IMG/VR virus record: IMGVR_UViG_3300042691_017769
Coordinates: 1-43,191 of that record
Length of the DNA: 43,191 nt
Origin: a virus
Reading direction: 5' to 3' (one strand)
Positions 1 to 7,294 of this stretch are shown here, in pieces (the first letter of the stretch is position 1; each line of letters opens with the position of its first letter). The notes beneath the pieces were generated by a model. The model was not told where the DNA came from. It saw only the letters and a program-made list of their open reading frames with translations, and ran no database searches. The position numbers were made by a program, and so were the translations under genes.

Positions 1-47
1 GCCCTGCTGCTGATCGGATGCAGCATGGAAAAAAGACTAAATTATGA
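1..47 (+). other. 3' end of an upstream reading frame, frame uncertain
   Basis: Two frames stay open from the window edge. Frame 3 stops at 45-47, and its TGA overlaps the ATG at 44 as ATGA, the coupling used throughout this block. Frame 1 runs to about 63 and contains LLLIGCS, which resembles a lipobox. The first 28 bases are richer in GC than what follows. The ATGA overlap slightly favours frame 3, but too little is visible to assign a product. Confidence 0.25.
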
Positions 48-295
48 AACGCTGGGAAACTAAGTTAATTGACACAAAAACTGTATTGGCTGCTTGTGAA
101 AAATTTCATGAAGGCAACGATGGGCGAGCACCGTGGCAAATAATAATGGAAGAAACTGGAGCACCTGAGAAAGTTGTTTATGCAGCTATGGAAAGAGAAG
201 AAAGAAAAGGGTATTTAGAATATGGAGTTAGTTTACGAACTGCATGGCTTACCGATAAAGGCAAAGATTTTCTTCATAAAAATAACATAACATAA
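44..295 (+). CDS. Small winged-helix-like protein, 83 aa
   Basis: Charged protein with the layout of a small winged-helix domain: helices over residues 10-55, including an APEKVVYAAM helix, then a short hairpin and a final helix containing LTDKGKDFL. The LTDKG segment is common in single-domain wHTH proteins. No other domain is visible. The stop overlaps the ThyX start as TAATG, so the two are probably translated together. It could be a phage transcription or replication accessory factor. The fold is inferred from sequence pattern only, and no target is known. Confidence 0.6.
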   Translation: MKRWETKLIDTKTVLAACEKFHEGNDGRAPWQIIMEETGAPEKVVYAAMEREERKGYLEYGVSLRTAWLTDKGKDFLHKNNIT

Positions 296-951
296 TGAAT
301 AACAACACAGTAGAACTATTAGGATATTACGGCGGCGATGAAGCTATTGCCTGTAGTGCATGGACGAGTACATCGAGAGACCTTACAAATGAAAAAAGAG
401 CACGTATTCCAGCTCTTTTAAAACAATTATGGAGTGCTGAACCTGTACCACACGGTTCACCATTTGAAAAGGGAGTAGTACATTTTCTTGTAAACTGCGA
501 TATAGCCTCGCATATTCACTTACTCAAACATCGAATCGCATCTATTAATGCTGAATCCGCTAGATATAAAGAGTTGAAAGAAGATAAGTACTATCTACCT
601 AATGATTGGCTTGGTGTCCGTGATAATGCTACAGGACAAGATTGGATATTTACTTTAGAACAGTTTAGTAAAGAGTCTAATGAATTGTATCACAGAGCTT
701 TAAGAGATTTAACTCCTATTTTAGGTAGAAAAAGAGCTAAAGAATCTGCTAGATACTTTAAAAATTATAACTCGCAAATTCAAGCTGATGTGATGTTTAA
801 CATGAGGGCATTTCACAACTTTATTACTCAGCGTATGGATGACTATGCTCAATTAGAAATACAAGACATAGCAAAACAAATGTTAGAATTAGTAAAAAAT
901 ATTGAAGGTAATCCATTTGAACATACACTAAAGGCATTTAACTTTACATGA
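295..951 (+). CDS. thyX: Flavin-dependent thymidylate synthase ThyX
   Basis: ThyX makes dTMP from dUMP using methylene-tetrahydrofolate, with FAD and NADPH as redox partners, and supplies thymidylate for phage DNA synthesis. The signature is clear: KHRIASINAESARY at residues 78-91 matches the ThyX motif RHRxxSxNxxSxRY. H79, R80, S83, N85, S88, R90 and Y91 are present; the only change is K in place of the first R. The length of 218 residues is normal for the family. The C-terminal NPFEHTLKAFNF is also ThyX-like. The start overlaps the preceding stop (TAATG) and the stop overlaps the next start (ATGA). ThyX is unrelated to ThyA and is frequent in phages of AT-rich hosts. Confidence 0.93.
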   Translation: MNNNTVELLGYYGGDEAIACSAWTSTSRDLTNEKRARIPALLKQLWSAEPVPHGSPFEKGVVHFLVNCDIASHIHLLKHRIASINAESARYKELKEDKYYLPNDWLGVRDNATGQDWIFTLEQFSKESNELYHRALRDLTPILGRKRAKESARYFKNYNSQIQADVMFNMRAFHNFITQRMDDYAQLEIQDIAKQMLELVKNIEGNPFEHTLKAFNFT

Positions 952-1124
952 ACAAAACACAAACATATTGGCATCTATTTCAAACAGCAGACCCTTCGTG
1001 GATAAAAAATAACCCCGGAAAGTGGGCTGAAATTTGCGAGCATATCAAAAAATATGGTAGGTTTGTAGGCCTTAGAAAAGCAAATCACATAAGAAGAAGA
1101 ACAAATCAAGCAACTAACTTTTAA
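948..1124 (+). CDS. Small basic protein, 58 aa
   Basis: A 58-codon frame starts at the ATG whose last two bases begin the thyX stop (ATGA). It reads MNKTQTYWHLFQTADPSWIK and continues to a TAA at 1122-1124. The protein is rich in W, K and R, with a basic C-terminus containing RKANHIRRRTNQ, so nucleic-acid binding is possible. It fills the whole gap between thyX and the next gene, and the coupled start supports translation. No family is recognised. Confidence 0.6.
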   Translation: MNKTQTYWHLFQTADPSWIKNNPGKWAEICEHIKKYGRFVGLRKANHIRRRTNQATNF

Positions 1125-1127
1125 ACC

Positions 1128-1340
1128 ATGGGAAATAAAAAAGAAGCAGTTTTCGCACTCGTAAACAAATTCCAAGGAGTAATCTACTCTAATTATTACG
1201 CCACTACAGGAATTACAAAAATCAAAGTAATCTTCAACAACGAGAATGAAGAACAAGAAAAGTACACCGTTATGTCTGCAGATGAAGAGCTTTCGTACTC
1301 ATTAATGTACGATAAGATTAGCAGATTCCGAAGCATTTAA
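1128..1340 (+). CDS. Unknown protein, 70 aa
   Basis: Begins 3 nt after the preceding stop. The N-terminal half alternates hydrophobic residues (VFALVNKFQGVIYS) in a pattern suggesting a small beta-rich domain. The C-terminal half is acidic with a final short helix. No motif or family is recognised. TAACTTTT lies 5 nt before the ATG, one base off the TAnnTTTG element found elsewhere in the window, but it falls inside the preceding gene, so an independent promoter is uncertain. It is the last gene before the terminator at 1365. Confidence 0.6.
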   Translation: MGNKKEAVFALVNKFQGVIYSNYYATTGITKIKVIFNNENEEQEKYTVMSADEELSYSLMYDKISRFRSI

Positions 1341-1364
1341 CCCCTACAATCTCCTATGAATAAG

Positions 1365-1389
1365 AAAAAGGCCTCACAAGGGCCTTTTT
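1365..1389 (+). terminator. Rho-independent terminator
   Basis: The arms AAAAAGGCC (1365-1373) and GGCCTTTTT (1381-1389) form a 9-bp stem with a 7-nt loop, and the 3' arm ends in the T-run. It lies 25 nt after the 1128-1340 stop and closes the first plus-strand unit. Confidence 0.85.
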
Positions 1390-1417
1390 CCTTTTCTTTC
1401 CTGTAACATTATTATCT

Positions 1418-1633
1418 ATGAAAAACAATACAGAAGTAAGCGTAAAATCATCTAAAGAACTCTTAGAAGACTTAGACAAGTTAATCGAAGAGGAAATTGC
1501 AAGACTGTCTCAGTTAAACGTATCTTCGATTCATGAAGCAAAGATTCCAACTTTTGAAGAACCTTTGGAAGAAAATTTGGAAGTTATTACCCAAAAAGAA
1601 GATGAAATTTTCACAGACCTCTTTGGTGAGTAA
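1418..1633 (+). CDS. Small acidic protein, 71 aa
   Basis: First gene after the terminator at 1365. It is strongly acidic, with a helical N-terminal segment (KELLEDLDKLIEEEIARLSQ) likely to form a coiled coil and an acidic tail ending DEIFTDLFGE. TAACATTA lies 6 nt before the ATG. That is a poor match to TAnnTTTG but sits at the spacing seen at other starts. No family is recognised. A protein-binding adaptor is possible given its acidity and helical content, but this is only inferred. Confidence 0.6.
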   Translation: MKNNTEVSVKSSKELLEDLDKLIEEEIARLSQLNVSSIHEAKIPTFEEPLEENLEVITQKEDEIFTDLFGE

Positions 1634-1658
1634 ACCTCAAAAATCTTTAATTGGAGAA

Positions 1659-1796
1659 ATGAGCAGTGATTTTATTGATTACTGCAATGAGAAAAACTAT
1701 TCTTTGGTAGAATGGTATCAGTGGAGACTTCACATAATAAAAGAAAGAAAAAAACTAGAAAATGAATCAAATAGAACTGACCCCAGAAAAGATTGA
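1659..1796 (+). CDS. Unknown small protein, 45 aa (start uncertain)
   Basis: Reads MSSDFIDYCNEKNYSLVEWY and continues with a basic stretch. Upstream codons in the same frame run back to 1533, but that part is antisense-like composition over the acidic 1418 gene and is unlikely to be translated. The ATG at 1659 is 25 nt after the preceding stop. A GTG at 1626 that overlaps that stop is an alternative start. The 3' end overlaps the next gene by 35 nt. No family is recognised. Confidence 0.4.
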   Translation: MSSDFIDYCNEKNYSLVEWYQWRLHIIKERKKLENESNRTDPRKD

Positions 1797-2022
1797 AGAG
1801 GGAATTGCGCCTCATTACCAAGTGTTTCTTGAAGAACTTGTAGAGCCTCGTGCTGCCTATCAAGGGTTAAAAGCCCACTACATTATTCAGCGAAGCCAAT
1901 ACAATGAGTCGTTAAATACGATTCTTAAAGGCGTAAACGACCCTGCTGTGAATCTAGTAAAAGACTTCTTTGATAAAGTTATTGAACACATTGATGCAAA
2001 ACTCAAAGAATTTAGAGTTTGA
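1762..2022 (+). CDS. Unknown protein, 86 aa
   Basis: Starts MNQIELTPEKIEEGIAPHYQ. Mostly helical with mixed charge and no transmembrane segment or recognisable motif. It overlaps the short upstream frame by 35 nt and the downstream gene by 29 nt, in keeping with the tightly packed run of small genes ahead of the helicase. Position suggests an early or replication-associated accessory role, but nothing in the sequence shows function. Confidence 0.55.
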   Translation: MNQIELTPEKIEEGIAPHYQVFLEELVEPRAAYQGLKAHYIIQRSQYNESLNTILKGVNDPAVNLVKDFFDKVIEHIDAKLKEFRV

Positions 2023-2188
2023 AAACTTTGGAGAAAATACTGAACACCTTTTAGAGTTTAACCAACTGTACTGGGAATGGAAGACTGAGATGCTCCAAAA
2101 AGATTTGGAAAGTATTCTAGTCAAAGATAATTTCGAGCCTTCCACTATACAAGAAGTAAAGATACATGAGCAAAAAATCATTCTATGA
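1994..2188 (+). CDS. Unknown acidic protein, 64 aa
   Basis: The ATG at 1994 gives MQNSKNLEFENFGENTEHLL and a mostly helical acidic protein. An in-frame ATG eight codons earlier (1970) is possible but would deepen the overlap with the preceding gene from 29 to 53 nt. The 3' end overlaps the next gene by 23 nt. The WEWK segment near the middle may sit in a hydrophobic core. No family is recognised. Confidence 0.5.
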   Translation: MQNSKNLEFENFGENTEHLLEFNQLYWEWKTEMLQKDLESILVKDNFEPSTIQEVKIHEQKIIL

Positions 2189-2663
2189 CGTGCTGTGGAT
2201 GCTGTGCGTCAAAAACAATCAAGTAGAACAATGGATAGAAGAAGGTGTTCTTGGTAAATCTAAGAACACTTTCTTTTTCACCCCTAAAGCAAAAGAAATC
2301 CTTGGCATAAGTGATGTCATAGGTAAAAAAGTAGAAGTGATGGATTTTGAATGGGTGGCTTCTTACAATGAAGCTTTTGACAAAAAGAACATTGGTATAG
2401 CCGGTAAGAAGTCAGATATTGCTGCAGTAAAGGCAAAAATGGAAAAGTTTTGCTCTAAATATGACTATACTCCAGAAGAAATCATAGCTGCATCTCAAAT
2501 CTACACTAAGTATGCTTGTGATACTTATGGATCTGATAAAGTGCAACAATCACACTATTTCATCTCTAAAATACAAGACGGGGTAGAAGTCAGCAATCTT
2601 GCAATGTGGTGTGAAGAATGGCGTACTAACGGCCAGAAGTACACAAGCAAAAGAGTCCTTTAA
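2166..2663 (+). CDS. Unknown protein next to the helicase; candidate helicase loader
   Basis: 165 residues with two regions. The N-terminal half (residues 1-90) contains a compact SKNTFFFTPKAKEIL segment. The C-terminal half (about 95-165) has EEIIAASQIYTKY followed by GVEVSNLAMWCEEW, a pattern reminiscent of the small helical domains in phage replisome organisers and helicase loaders. The stop overlaps the start of the DnaB-like helicase gene as TAATG. The loader idea is inferred from position and a weak pattern. No ATPase motif is present, so it would not be a DnaC-type loader. Confidence 0.55.
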   Translation: MSKKSFYDVLWMLCVKNNQVEQWIEEGVLGKSKNTFFFTPKAKEILGISDVIGKKVEVMDFEWVASYNEAFDKKNIGIAGKKSDIAAVKAKMEKFCSKYDYTPEEIIAASQIYTKYACDTYGSDKVQQSHYFISKIQDGVEVSNLAMWCEEWRTNGQKYTSKRVL

Positions 2664-3799
2664 TGAACTTTAAAGAAGTAATTTCCAAAATAGAAAGCCA
2701 GAAAGCAATCAAAGAAAACGGAGGGATTACTTCTATACTCCCTCCGTTTCCTCGATTAGCTGAAGAATATGGCGGGTTTACAAAAGGTTCAATCACAGCT
2801 ATAACTGCAAACTCAGGGGTAGGAAAGACAAAGTTTGTAAAGTACCTCTGTGTAATCTCCTATCTTAAAACAGCCCTTGCAAACGGATTAACTCCTAAGA
2901 TTTTTTATTTTGCTTTAGAAGAATCAGAGTCAGATTTTTGGCTCTCCTTTGTTTCCATGTACTTATATGAGAAGTTCAAAATATCTGTATCAGTAAAAGA
3001 ACTTCTATCAGTAGGAAAGTTTACAGTAAACAATGAGCTTATGAGTAAGATTCATCAAGCTGAACAGTTTATTGAAAAGCTTCAAAAGTACGTAGAGGTA
3101 ATAGACTACATACGAAGCCCTACTCGTATTGTAGAGTATGTTTCTAAGTACTTTGCATCACCAGAAATAGGAACTCAATTTTATTCTGTCTCAGGAGATA
3201 AGAAGATTCCCACTACTTATAAGTACAAATCAGATAATCTTTGGGTGATGGGAATTTACGACCACCTTAGTCTAATGTCTAACGACATTATCCCCGGTAC
3301 AGTAAATCGCATGAGCCAATATCAGACTTTTGATTACTTTGTGAAAGATTGTACTCTTTCTGTGTTTGCTAAAAGGTATCAGATGATTAACGTAATCGTT
3401 CATCAACAAACTCCAGCATCAGAAAAAGTTGTGTTTACTCACAAAGGAGGAAAACTAGAAGAAAAGCTAGAACCTAGCTTGGAAGAACTTCACGTCAATA
3501 AAGGCGTACAACAAGATTACGAAACTGTCATAGGGCTATTCAATCCCTCACGTTACGACATCGAAACCCATAATGGATACGATATTTCCTTACTTGGAAA
3601 CAACTATCGTGCTTTAAAATTCCTTAAAGACAGACATTATGGGTTAGAAAATACTAGTGTAGGGTTGTATTGGAACGGTGCAGTAGGTAACTTTGAAGAA
3701 CTTCCTCGAGCAGAAATAATGACAACTGCTCACAAATACCAAGAAATATTAGACAGAAAAACTCAACTTGCCTCTAGTAGGCTTACTTATCTATCATAA
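2663..3799 (+). CDS. DnaB-like replicative DNA helicase (SF4, RecA fold)
   Basis: A ring helicase of the DnaB/SF4 type would unwind the replication fork using NTP hydrolysis. The Walker A motif is TANSGVGKTK, with K55 and T56 at the nucleotide-binding positions. FYFALEESE, about residues 80-95, fits the catalytic glutamate strand, and GIYDHLSLM around residue 195 is the Walker B strand, with YDH in place of the usual IDYL. The protein has 378 residues and lacks room for a full DnaB N-terminal domain, so it is mainly the motor domain. Neighbours are the candidate loader upstream and an AAA ATPase and SSB-like protein downstream, which together form a replisome module typical of crAss-like phages. 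Confidence 0.82.
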   Translation: MNFKEVISKIESQKAIKENGGITSILPPFPRLAEEYGGFTKGSITAITANSGVGKTKFVKYLCVISYLKTALANGLTPKIFYFALEESESDFWLSFVSMYLYEKFKISVSVKELLSVGKFTVNNELMSKIHQAEQFIEKLQKYVEVIDYIRSPTRIVEYVSKYFASPEIGTQFYSVSGDKKIPTTYKYKSDNLWVMGIYDHLSLMSNDIIPGTVNRMSQYQTFDYFVKDCTLSVFAKRYQMINVIVHQQTPASEKVVFTHKGGKLEEKLEPSLEELHVNKGVQQDYETVIGLFNPSRYDIETHNGYDISLLGNNYRALKFLKDRHYGLENTSVGLYWNGAVGNFEELPRAEIMTTAHKYQEILDRKTQLASSRLTYLS

Positions 3800-3800
3800 C

Positions 3801-4130
3801 ATGCACAAATCAAGCGTAGAGATTTTAAAAGTGTTATGTTCTTATGTACATTGCTCCCTTTCAGCAAGCATTTTTGAAAACAAAAATTGGTTCACTACTT
3901 ATACATGGAGCATAAACGAAGAAAAGAAGTTTCAGTCTTTTCTTTATAAGTACATTCAAAACGACAGAAGTTATCAAGAAATAGCTGAAGATTTTCCAGA
4001 AGCCCAAGCAGAATCAAAAGAAGCCTTTGTAAAAAGATTTACTTTGTTTTATGGATGGGACTTAGAGGAAATGATGCAACGAATAGAAGAACATAAAAAC
4101 CAAGAACTAACCTTACAACCACATGAGTAA
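3801..4130 (+). CDS. Unknown protein, 109 aa
   Basis: The ATG at 3801 (MHKSSVEILKVL) immediately follows the helicase stop. A TTG 33 nt upstream would read into the helicase gene and is less likely. The protein is helical with aromatic residues (NWFTTYTWSI) and a sequence resembling a small helix-turn-helix (RSYQEIAEDFPEAQAESKEA) at about residues 55-75. DNA binding is therefore possible but unproven. It overlaps the ATPase gene by 8 nt. Confidence 0.6.
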   Translation: MHKSSVEILKVLCSYVHCSLSASIFENKNWFTTYTWSINEEKKFQSFLYKYIQNDRSYQEIAEDFPEAQAESKEAFVKRFTLFYGWDLEEMMQRIEEHKNQELTLQPHE

Positions 4131-4797
4131 ACTTATCGGGATAGTAGGAGATACCGGAACCGGAAAATCTACCTCAGTCAAATCCTTAGACCCAAAAACA
4201 AACTTCTACATTAACGTAGCATCAAAAGAATTGCCTTTTAAAGGCTCTTCTAAAATCTACAACACGGACTCTAAAAACTACATTGAAATAGAGAATGCTC
4301 GTCAAATTGAGCAAGTTCTTAGCCAAATCAATGAGAAAGCTCCTCACATCAAAACAGTAGTTATTGACGATGCCAACTATTTGATGGGGTTTACTCTTAT
4401 CAAAAAAGCCACTGAAGTAGGATTTACTAAGTTTTCTTTGATGGCACAAGACATGTTAAACATGTTAATGAAGTGCAAAAAACTCAGAGATGATTTGGTG
4501 ATTTTCTATATGTGCCATCCTGAGCCAGTATTTGACGATGAAAAAATCGTAGGGTACAAAATGAAAACAAGTGGCAAAGCAATTGACACTCAGATTAAAT
4601 TAGACGGATTATTTTCTACTGTACTTTACACAAGTGTAGAAACAGACAAAGATGGAAAAAGCACTTATCAGTTTCTTACAAATCGAAAAGACTTGTTCCC
4701 GGCAAAAAGCCCAGAAGGAATGTTTGAAGACTTGTTAATTCCAAACGATTTATCTATTGTATTAAACAACGTAAACCAATACTACAACGAAATATAA
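4123..4797 (+). CDS. AAA_24-type / Sak4-like phage ATPase
   Basis: A RecA-fold ATPase of the phage AAA_24/Sak4 group, associated with recombination and replication and conserved beside SSB in crAss-like phages. Walker A is GDTGTGKSTS with K15 and S16. Walker B is TVVIDDANYL with D82 and D83. A later strand (DDLVIFYMCHPEP) carries the sensor-like position. The C-terminal part (ATTG-free, residues about 155-224) contains TSGKAIDTQIK and FLTNRKDLFPAK, both typical of this ATPase group. Length is 224 residues. It follows an 8-nt overlap and lies 5 nt before the SSB-like gene. A direct role in annealing or strand exchange with the SSB is inferred from the family. Confidence 0.78.
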   Translation: MSKLIGIVGDTGTGKSTSVKSLDPKTNFYINVASKELPFKGSSKIYNTDSKNYIEIENARQIEQVLSQINEKAPHIKTVVIDDANYLMGFTLIKKATEVGFTKFSLMAQDMLNMLMKCKKLRDDLVIFYMCHPEPVFDDEKIVGYKMKTSGKAIDTQIKLDGLFSTVLYTSVETDKDGKSTYQFLTNRKDLFPAKSPEGMFEDLLIPNDLSIVLNNVNQYYNEI

Positions 4798-4802
4798 AAC
4801 CT

Positions 4803-5657
4803 ATGAACGTAGACAATTTAGAATCAGGAAACTCCGTAAGCCGTGACTTGTACACGGGATTGGCAACAATCCAAATTCAGTTGGTAAATCCAACTAAAAA
4901 CGAAATTGTAGCTTTTTTGGCTACCGAAGACGACAAAGTAAAAGACCCTAATTATCTTATTTCAAAAGATGATAAGCCGGACACTTACAGGTTGGACTTT
5001 TGGTATGTAAACCACAATACCTTTGGAACTCCTCTTAAAGGGAAGTTTTCTCTGTTTGTTGGATTAGATGACCGAGATGTTTCTAGTACTGGCAAATATC
5101 AGTGGATTGATGACCATGCTAATGTAGTTTGGGGAGAAAACATTGACGCAATTAAAGAAGCCGATAAGTCTAAATCTTTTGAAGTTTATACAGATTATGC
5201 AAGTCTTCGTCGAGCTAAAATCGGAGAAGAAGATTTGTACAAACTACTGAAGGCATACGGCAACGTAGATACTCGCAAGTCAAAGTTCCGACTTGATGAT
5301 TTTGCCAAAGCAGTAACTAACAAATCAAACGAACTGCAGAAATACTTTAAAGACTTTAACGACAAAAAGAATCGTGGTCTTAAAGTACTTTTGACTATTC
5401 GTGATGGGCAATATCAGTCTGTATGGACTAGAGATTTTCTGCCTTTAGAGGCTACTCAATACAAGTATCTTGAGAAGAGTGTGCGTAACGACCAGTATGG
5501 ATGCAAAGACTATTTTGCTGACAGCTTGCGCTTTACTAAATTCACAGGAGAAATGTTTGAGCCTGCGCCTACATCTAAAGTAAACATTGATTTTGGTGCA
5601 CCTCCGTCAAGTGTCCCTGCAGCAGCCCCTGCTGTAAACCCAGAAGATTTATTCTAA
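4803..5657 (+). CDS. Single-stranded DNA-binding-like protein
   Basis: 284 residues in the position held by the SSB of crAss-like phages, directly after the AAA ATPase. The N-terminal two-thirds is beta-rich with aromatic residues (RLDFWYVNHNTF; YQWIDDHANVVW) that could stack on bases. A helical segment follows at about 150-200, then another beta part (LLTIRDGQYQSVWTRDF). The C-terminus is a low-complexity Pro/Ala linker ending NPEDLF, which resembles the acidic, aromatic-tipped tail that bacterial SSBs use to recruit partners. The call rests on layout, context and the tail. No OB-fold signature can be proven by eye. Confidence 0.65.
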   Translation: MNVDNLESGNSVSRDLYTGLATIQIQLVNPTKNEIVAFLATEDDKVKDPNYLISKDDKPDTYRLDFWYVNHNTFGTPLKGKFSLFVGLDDRDVSSTGKYQWIDDHANVVWGENIDAIKEADKSKSFEVYTDYASLRRAKIGEEDLYKLLKAYGNVDTRKSKFRLDDFAKAVTNKSNELQKYFKDFNDKKNRGLKVLLTIRDGQYQSVWTRDFLPLEATQYKYLEKSVRNDQYGCKDYFADSLRFTKFTGEMFEPAPTSKVNIDFGAPPSSVPAAAPAVNPEDLF

Positions 5658-5671
5658 CCAACAAAAGATAT

Positions 5672-5700
5672 AAAGGGGAGGACGTATGTTCTCCCCTTTT
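5672..5700 (+). terminator. Rho-independent terminator
   Basis: The arms AAAGGGGAG (5672-5680) and CTCCCCTTT (5691-5699) make a 9-bp stem with a 10-nt loop and a T-rich end. It lies 14 nt after the SSB-like gene. An ATG at 5686 lies in the loop, which argues against that start for the primase. Confidence 0.85.
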
Positions 5701-5715
5701 GTATCTTATTACGCA

Positions 5716-6684
5716 ATGGATATTACCCAACTAAACTCTTTTATGTCTTTGTCCGAAGTAGTAGAATATTATGGACAAGAATCCATAATGGAATACTATT
5801 TTGGTGCATCTATTGTTCTAAATAAACCTCATTGCAATCCCTTTAGACGAGATACTAGCCCAGACTGTTATTTTCATTATACCAAAACAGGGAAACTTAT
5901 CTTTAAGGACTTTGCTTATGGCTCTATGGATTGTTTAGATGTGGCCTCTAAAAGAACTGGCGTATCTGGAGTAGACCTTATAGTAAAAATCCAAGAAGAC
6001 TTTTCTAAGTTTACAGATTTGACCTGTCCTCATCCTCAAATGTCCTTTGAAAAAGCAGTTAAAGAAATTAATGAAACTGCAATAGGGTGCAGATTTGAGC
6101 CCATGACACAAAAGGATTTTGATTATTGGAATTCTTACGGAATAACCAAAGAGTCCTTAGAAAAATACTTAGTAAAAAAAGTAAGCAGGGCTCAGATAAA
6201 TGGAAGAGACTGGTATTTGAAAAACAACATAGATGTTTGCTATCAATACATCAATGAAGGAAAAGTAAAACTTTATCGGCCTTTTGCCAGCAAACTGAAG
6301 AAGTTCCGCAATAATTACAATGAAACTATTTTGCCCGGGTACGAGTATCTCCCTCAAAAAGGAAAAAGTTTATTCATAACTAAAGCAGAAAAAGACATGA
6401 TGACTTTAGATAGTCTGGGCAAAACAGCAATATGTCTAAGGTCAGAAACTTCTTGGGATTTGCCTAAAGACAAAATAGAAAGTCTAAAACAAAGATTTGA
6501 AAGGATTTATGTGTGGCTAGATGCCGATAGGACAGGGAAACAAAGCACAGAAAAAATTACTTCTACTTATGACTTTATCGGTTTAGAACATGACTATGCT
6601 CTAGGTAAAGACTTAAGTGACATTTACAAAAACCATGGAAAGACAGAATTTAAACGAATTGCAAACGCTATTCTCAGTAAATAA
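5716..6684 (+). CDS. DNA primase with TOPRIM domain
   Basis: A DnaG-type primase lays RNA primers for the phage polymerase. The N-terminal region contains HCNPFRRDTSPDC, the layout of the CHC2-type or zinc-less DNA-binding module. The TOPRIM domain shows the catalytic glutamate in TKAEKD (E225) and the metal-binding pair in WLDADRTG (D269, D271). The ATG at 5716 (MDITQLNSFM) is preferred because the in-frame ATG at 5686 sits in a terminator loop. This gives 322 residues, with no helicase domain; the helicase is the separate gene at 2663. TATCTTAT lies 6 nt before the ATG and is only a weak match to the promoter element seen elsewhere. Confidence 0.85.
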   Translation: MDITQLNSFMSLSEVVEYYGQESIMEYYFGASIVLNKPHCNPFRRDTSPDCYFHYTKTGKLIFKDFAYGSMDCLDVASKRTGVSGVDLIVKIQEDFSKFTDLTCPHPQMSFEKAVKEINETAIGCRFEPMTQKDFDYWNSYGITKESLEKYLVKKVSRAQINGRDWYLKNNIDVCYQYINEGKVKLYRPFASKLKKFRNNYNETILPGYEYLPQKGKSLFITKAEKDMMTLDSLGKTAICLRSETSWDLPKDKIESLKQRFERIYVWLDADRTGKQSTEKITSTYDFIGLEHDYALGKDLSDIYKNHGKTEFKRIANAILSK

Positions 6685-6685
6685 T

Positions 6686-7294
6686 ATGTTGTCAGAAATA
6701 ACACGAGGAAGAACAAAAGAACTAATAAAAGATGCCTCTTCATTAGAGTTGGCAAAGAACACATTTATTAGCCATTGGGCCTCTAATGATTTGTGGAGAG
6801 AAACTCTTGAAGCTACATGCGAAGTGTATGATATTCCGGTATTGCTACCTTTAATTCCTCGAAGATGTCAAATACAAGTGACTCCTAAAACGCACATTGC
6901 TCGGATTCTCTACGTTTTTTCTCCAAATATTACGTACATGAAGTTAGCTTTGGCCACTAATAAAAAAGACCATAGCTCAATAATTAACTTATTGACTTCT
7001 TTTGAAGACCAGCTTTCAATAAGTAAATCCTATAGAGAAACCCATAGAAGAATACTTGAAAAGCTAGTAGGAAAAATCCCACACCTTCTTAATACTACTA
7101 TTTATCTTAATAACGTATACAGGTTTTATACTCCAAATACAGAAAAGAATATTTACAATCATGACGAATACACATTGTTATATTACGCCCAGATGGGATC
7201 AAGTGTTATCCGACCTATTGAAGTCCCCGAAATTCCAAGAAACAGGATTGGCAATAGCCAAAGAGAGATTGAACTATCCGGTATTTCCGGATAA
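6686..7294 (+). CDS. Unknown protein, 202 aa, with long overlap into UDG gene
   Basis: The ATG at 6686 follows the primase stop by one base. Alternative in-frame ATGs at 6617 and 6635 would overlap the primase gene. The protein is largely helical with basic patches (RRILEKLVGK, ETHRR) and no recognised motif. Its last 44 codons overlap the uracil-DNA glycosylase gene in another frame for 134 nt, the longest such overlap on the plus strand. Because the glycosylase N-terminus aligns well with its family, the overlap looks real rather than a start error. Function unknown; replication context only. Confidence 0.6.
   Translation: MLSEITRGRTKELIKDASSLELAKNTFISHWASNDLWRETLEATCEVYDIPVLLPLIPRRCQIQVTPKTHIARILYVFSPNITYMKLALATNKKDHSSIINLLTSFEDQLSISKSYRETHRRILEKLVGKIPHLLNTTIYLNNVYRFYTPNTEKNIYNHDEYTLLYYAQMGSSVIRPIEVPEIPRNRIGNSQREIELSGISG

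Noticed and set aside
1533-1658. Extension of the short frame ending at 1796 back to 1533
   Set aside because: This part lies entirely within the 1418-1633 gene and gives a lysine- and tryptophan-rich sequence of shadow type; only the portion from 1659 (or GTG 1626) is likely to be translated.
5686-5715. Upstream ATG of the primase frame
   Set aside because: It lies in the loop of a clear terminator (5672-5700). The ATG at 5716 gives a complete primase.
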